In this document: positions 62,103 to 64,000 of the stretch, piece after piece
Layout of the letters: every line of letters begins with the position of its first letter
How positions within the stretch are numbered: the stretch's first letter is position 1
Source: Zygotorulaspora mrakii
Lineage: Eukaryota > Ascomycota > Saccharomycetes > Saccharomycetales > Saccharomycetaceae
DNA length: 64,000 nt
Direction: 5' to 3'
Assembly: GCF_013402915.1 (NCBI RefSeq)
Contig: NC_050720.1
Coordinates: 434,001-498,000 of the forward strand
Program-made: the position numbers and the translations under genes
The notes under the pieces: generated by a model
Told to the model about the DNA's origin: nothing
Databases searched by the model: none
Seen by the model: only the letters and a program-made list of their open reading frames with translations

Positions 62103-62357
62103 TTAAACTACAATTTTCTTCCATTCGCTCTCCGTGTAGCACTTGCAGGTGAATGCATGTATCTGTGCAATCTCATTTTTAAGGGCTTTGTTGACTAGAC
62201 GATTTCTCATTAGTCTATTCTTTCCTTCAAAAGTGTTGCTTACAACAACTACATCGAATGACTGACCGCACCCAGCAGATATATCTGTAACAATAGAGCT
62301 GAATAAATCTGGAATATTGGACTCGAGCCTCGATTTAAGATCTGATTCAGTCACCAT
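62103..62357 (-). CDS. BOL2: BolA-like protein Bol2/Fra2
   Basis: 84 residues (S. cerevisiae Fra2 120, with a longer N-terminus). A BolA fold with C30 in GCGQSFDVVVVS and H67 in IHAFTCKC, the positions equivalent to the Cys and His that bind the [2Fe-2S] cluster with Grx3/Grx4. It ends EWKKIVV as in S. cerevisiae. It takes part in cytosolic iron signalling to Aft1/Aft2-type regulators. The start is the first ATG, and the shorter N-terminus is the usual BolA length. Divergent from NIF3 with 160 bp between starts. Confidence 0.94.
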   Translation of the reverse strand: MVTESDLKSRLESNIPDLFSSIVTDISAGCGQSFDVVVVSNTFEGKNRLMRNRLVNKALKNEIAQIHAFTCKCYTESEWKKIVV

Positions 62358-62517
62358 ATTAACATAAAGAGGATTTTCGGTATTTGTACATGCAAGTTGA
62401 AAAATGTGTTTTGTTCTTGCTCATAATACGGCGATGCTTTAATATGAAATTTTTAGAAGCCTTTTCTTGGCCTCTACTTAAAACTAGAGTATGTCAAGGT
62501 AATTCGAAAAGGATCAA

Positions 62518-63393
62518 ATGAGCAAAGCTATATCGAAATCTCAGTTGAAAGTCATCACAAAAGCTATCAATAAACACTATCCATCAAGCTATGCGGACAG
62601 CAGTTGGGACAATACTGGTCTTTTGATTGATTGTTCAAAAAACGAAAACGTTACAACCGAAGTAAAAAAACCGTTAGTTTTACTCACTGTTGATTTAACG
62701 TCATCGGTTGCGCAAGAAGCAATTGAACGTGATTGCAATGTAATTCTTGCCTACCACCCCTTCATATTCCCAAGCTGGAAAAACCTGAATCCGTCACGTA
62801 ATTCCCAGCACGATAGCGCCATCAAATTAATACAGCAGGGCATTTCCGTTTATTGCCCACATACCGCCGTTGATGCAGCCAAGGATGGAGTAAATGATTG
62901 GCTTTCCCATGGCCTAGTCGCTCACGAGCGCACAATGATCGCTTCAAGTGAGTCTATTGAGTCTATTAAGGATAAGCCGATAAATGGAGAAGATAGCACA
63001 GAAGTGGGATATGGCCGTTTGGTAAAACTAGCCAGCCCTTTGACTTTGAAACAAGTAATTAAGAACGTCAAGAACTCTTTGGGAATAGACCACTTACAAG
63101 TTGCATCTCATTATGAGCCTGCCAACCATTCGATTAAGACGATCGCACTATGTGCTGGCAGTGGCAGTGGTGTTTTCAGATCTCTGAGAGAAGATGTGGA
63201 CCTTTATTACACTGGAGAGCTTTCTCACCACGAAATATTGAAATATAAAGAAATGGGCAAAAGCGTAATCATATGCAACCATTCGAACACAGAACGTGGT
63301 TATTTAAGAGAGCAAATGTGTCACATACTGAAAAGCGAAGGTGTTGACTGCATCGTCAGTGAGAATGATAAGGACCCTCTTAATGTAGTCTAA
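62518..63393 (+). CDS. NIF3: NIF3/DUF34 family protein (GTP cyclohydrolase I type 2-like)
   Basis: 291 residues (S. cerevisiae Nif3 288). The DUF34 dinuclear-metal motifs are in order: SSWDNTGLL near the start, AYHPFIFP, HTAVDAAKDGVNDW, then GSGSGVF, DLYYTGELSHHE and CNHSNTERGYL. The histidines and Asp/Glu of these blocks bind two metal ions in solved homologues. The molecular activity of the family is still unsettled despite the old 'GTP cyclohydrolase' label. Position after BOL2 matches YGL220W-YGL221C. Confidence 0.95.
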   Translation: MSKAISKSQLKVITKAINKHYPSSYADSSWDNTGLLIDCSKNENVTTEVKKPLVLLTVDLTSSVAQEAIERDCNVILAYHPFIFPSWKNLNPSRNSQHDSAIKLIQQGISVYCPHTAVDAAKDGVNDWLSHGLVAHERTMIASSESIESIKDKPINGEDSTEVGYGRLVKLASPLTLKQVIKNVKNSLGIDHLQVASHYEPANHSIKTIALCAGSGSGVFRSLREDVDLYYTGELSHHEILKYKEMGKSVIICNHSNTERGYLREQMCHILKSEGVDCIVSENDKDPLNVV

Positions 63394-63526
63394 ATATACT
63401 TATTTACTGAGTTTTCTTACACAACAATTTTTTTGGCTTCAGACCGAACACGTTAAAGAGCTTCTGCAACTTGACATTCATAAGATGCACAGCGAAATAC
63501 AGATACGGTTCTGAATAGCAATCCCA

Positions 63527-64000
63527 ATGGATCCGTACAGTTTGAAAAGGGACAATAGAAAAAAGTTTCAAGACAAGCAGCGACTGAAGCACCGTCATGC
63601 TACCCCCAGTGACAGAAAATATAGAGCATTAAACCGACAAGAGAAAGAAGGTGAAAACAGTCAGAGTAATGAAGATAAGGACGAAGAGGAGGTCGAGCTG
63701 GAAATCCCCTCGAATGAAGCAAGATACCACGAGGACATAACTATGGCATTTGGTGATGCAGGAGAGGAAGAGAGGAATAGCATCGCCAGTAAAAGGTTGA
63801 GAGACATCCTCAAGGAAAAGGCGGAACAAGAAAAGTTTCAAGACAATTTGCCGCAAAACGAGTCCTCTCAAGCACGTATCACAACAAAAGGTTTACAAAC
63901 TATGGACATAGCAGATCTAAATCAACTTCTGGGAACTAAAAACAATACCAATCTTACTCCTGCTCCTCGTGCTGCGCAGCGCAATCACCAACTCGCCACT
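63527..64000 (+). CDS. YER034W-like protein, truncated by the window edge
   Basis: From the ATG at 63527 the frame is open for 158 codons to the last base, so the stop lies beyond the window. The start, MDPYSLKRDNRKKFQDKQ, is strongly basic, followed by an acidic Glu-rich stretch (~55-68) and a Gln/Asn-containing end. No catalytic domain. In S. cerevisiae order the uncharacterised gene YER034W follows ZRG8 on chromosome V, and the interleaved order predicts it here after NIF3. The assignment is by synteny and general character. An antisense ORF at 63629-63871 is a shadow. Confidence 0.65.
   Translation, partial: MDPYSLKRDNRKKFQDKQRLKHRHATPSDRKYRALNRQEKEGENSQSNEDKDEEEVELEIPSNEARYHEDITMAFGDAGEEERNSIASKRLRDILKEKAEQEKFQDNLPQNESSQARITTKGLQTMDIADLNQLLGTKNNTNLTPAPRAAQRNHQLAT

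Overview
The window is an ordinary-looking nuclear chromosome segment of a budding yeast (Saccharomycetaceae). Genes are mostly intronless and closely packed, with three eukaryotic tRNA genes and one spliceosomal intron carrying the yeast GTATGT / TACTAAC signals. Encoded proteins are recognisably Mcm6, Gph1, Aro8, Kex1, Cho1, Pox1, Chc1, Spt16, Kip3 and others. From CHO1 to the right edge, genes that S. cerevisiae splits between two duplicated regions (chromosome V around YER026C-YER034W and chromosome VII around YGL205W-YGL221C) are interleaved in one series, each present once. That is the pre-whole-genome-duplication order, so the organism is most likely a non-WGD yeast (Kluyveromyces/Lachancea or Zygosaccharomyces/Torulaspora type). 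I cannot name the species.

Layout. 1-8.7 kb is the most accessory-like part: an inverted LTR fragment, tRNA-Ala, a KdsD/KpsF-like SIS-domain gene that S. cerevisiae lacks, KRE6 (beta-1,6-glucan), a small secreted cysteine-containing protein, a nest of decayed LTR copies and tRNA-Gly. 8.9-22.6 kb holds MCM6, GPH1, a JEN1-type carboxylate transporter, ARO8 and KEX1. 24-38.8 kb holds tRNA-His, CHO1, POX1, CHC1, SPT16 and the SIP2/GAL83 Snf1 beta subunit. 39-50 kb holds a MIG2/MIG3-type repressor, SMB1, CHZ1, YPT31/32 (with an intron), FIR1 and ZRG8. 50-64 kb holds NCS6, VAM7, SKI8, CLG1, KIP3, MDM34, BOL2/FRA2, NIF3 and the start of a YER034W-like gene cut by the window edge.

The genes are independent transcription units rather than operons. 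A carbon-source theme recurs: glycogen phosphorylase, a carboxylate transporter, peroxisomal acyl-CoA oxidase, a Snf1-kinase beta subunit and a Mig-type repressor lie within 30 kb. Their promoters show matching sites: AGGGG stress elements at GPH1 and JEN1, a perfect oleate response element at POX1, and three GCGGGG boxes upstream of the MIG gene.

I found no phage, CRISPR, plasmid or obviously new multi-gene system. The best leads are the SIS-domain gene, the secreted cysteine protein beside LTR debris, the YPT31 intron, the insertion in the MDM34 SMP domain, and several regulatory or palindromic sequences.
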